Translations under genes and position numbers: made by a program
The notes under the pieces: model-generated
What the model saw: only the letters and a program-made list of their open reading frames with translations
What the model was told of the DNA's origin: nothing
Database searches by the model: none
Assembly (NCBI RefSeq): GCF_014323405.1
Contig: NZ_JACRWE010000012.1
Coordinates: forward strand, 1 to 54,630
Origin: Romboutsia faecis
GTDB lineage: Bacteria; Bacillota; Clostridia; Peptostreptococcales; Peptostreptococcaceae
Length of the DNA: 54,630 nt
Direction of reading: 5' to 3'
Shown here: one piece after another, positions 54,304-54,630 of the stretch
How positions within the stretch are numbered: the stretch's first letter is position 1
Layout of the letters: each line of letters begins with the position of its first letter

Positions 54304-54356
54304 ATTACTTGTCCTTGAGAAAAGGAAAACATGAAAGAAAAAAGATGAAAAAAGTC

Positions 54357-54385
54357 TTGACTAAGAAGGAAAAACTTGGTAAGAT
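54357..54385 (+). promoter_or_regulatory. rRNA promoter P2
   Basis: TTGACT (54357-54362), a 17-bp spacer, then TAAGAT (54380-54385). Tandem promoters with similar spacing are usual before rRNA operons. An antitermination boxA-like TGAACTTTGAAAA follows. Confidence 0.75.
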
Positions 54386-54513
54386 AAATGAGTCGAAAAA
54401 ATGAACTTTGAAAATTAAACAGTAGGTTAATTTATAAAATTAATTCTTTATAAGGATTATTCGAAACAACCAAACAAAGCCAGATATATAACAGTATCTG
54501 AGCCCATCAACTT

Positions 54514-54630
<117 letters not shown>

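Overview
The window is AT-rich, low-GC Firmicutes DNA from a spore-forming anaerobe, most likely a member of the Peptostreptococcaceae close to Clostridioides, Paraclostridium or Romboutsia. The evidence is the sporulation genes yabG, sipL-like and spoIIR, the order coaX-dusB-greA-lysS-rRNA, strong AGGAGG ribosome binding sites, and the first ~117 nt of a 16S rRNA gene at the right edge. The genus call is an inference from gene content and synteny, not from a search.

Bases 1-5160 are the decaying right part of an integrated element. It holds a DUF927-type ATPase, a small gene broken by two stops, a 38-aa ORF, a large serine recombinase and a 259-aa glycine-zipper cargo protein. The recombinase is broken twice. 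A 381-nt ORF-less group I intron of IStron type sits at the codon boundary before the catalytic serine, and a separate frameshifting deletion lies in the middle of the gene. Bases 5160-9000 carry two loci with MerR-family regulators. Each has a promoter with the 19-bp spacer typical of MerR targets and a palindrome in that spacer. One faces a wrecked Qnr-like pentapeptide gene and a chloramphenicol acetyltransferase-like gene; the other drives a ferredoxin-nitroreductase fusion. Remnants resembling IS605-type ends occur near 5036 and 7537.

Bases 9000-34700 are mostly chromosomal metabolism. They include a YmaF protein whose ribosome binding site lies in a perfect 27-bp hairpin, a PhnA-like protein, a Ca2+/H+ exchanger, ferredoxin, a TtcA-like tRNA thiolase, and the methyl cycle unit luxS, MetH reactivation protein and metH. 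Next comes pyrF-carA-carB behind a leader with three PyrR-type loops and two terminators, then RNA-modification and small hypothetical genes. At 32811-34699 lies a two-gene operon of an HTH-PfkB protein and a PsuG-like protein. Both keep their fold but have lost residues expected for catalysis, so they may be a ligand-sensing system made of pseudoenzymes.

Bases 34850-54630 are conserved core: yabG, veg, a sipL-like gene, ispE, a GntR regulator, spoIIR, a SleB-like hydrolase, ddl, murI, a DUF1934 gene, tilS, ftsH, birA, a P1 peptidase, a pantothenate-type ECF S component behind a structured leader, coaX, dusB, greA, lysS, a small membrane protein and then tandem rRNA promoters and 16S. Spore assembly, cell-wall precursor synthesis, coenzyme salvage and translation genes are thus packed next to an rRNA operon, with a terminator after almost every transcription unit.
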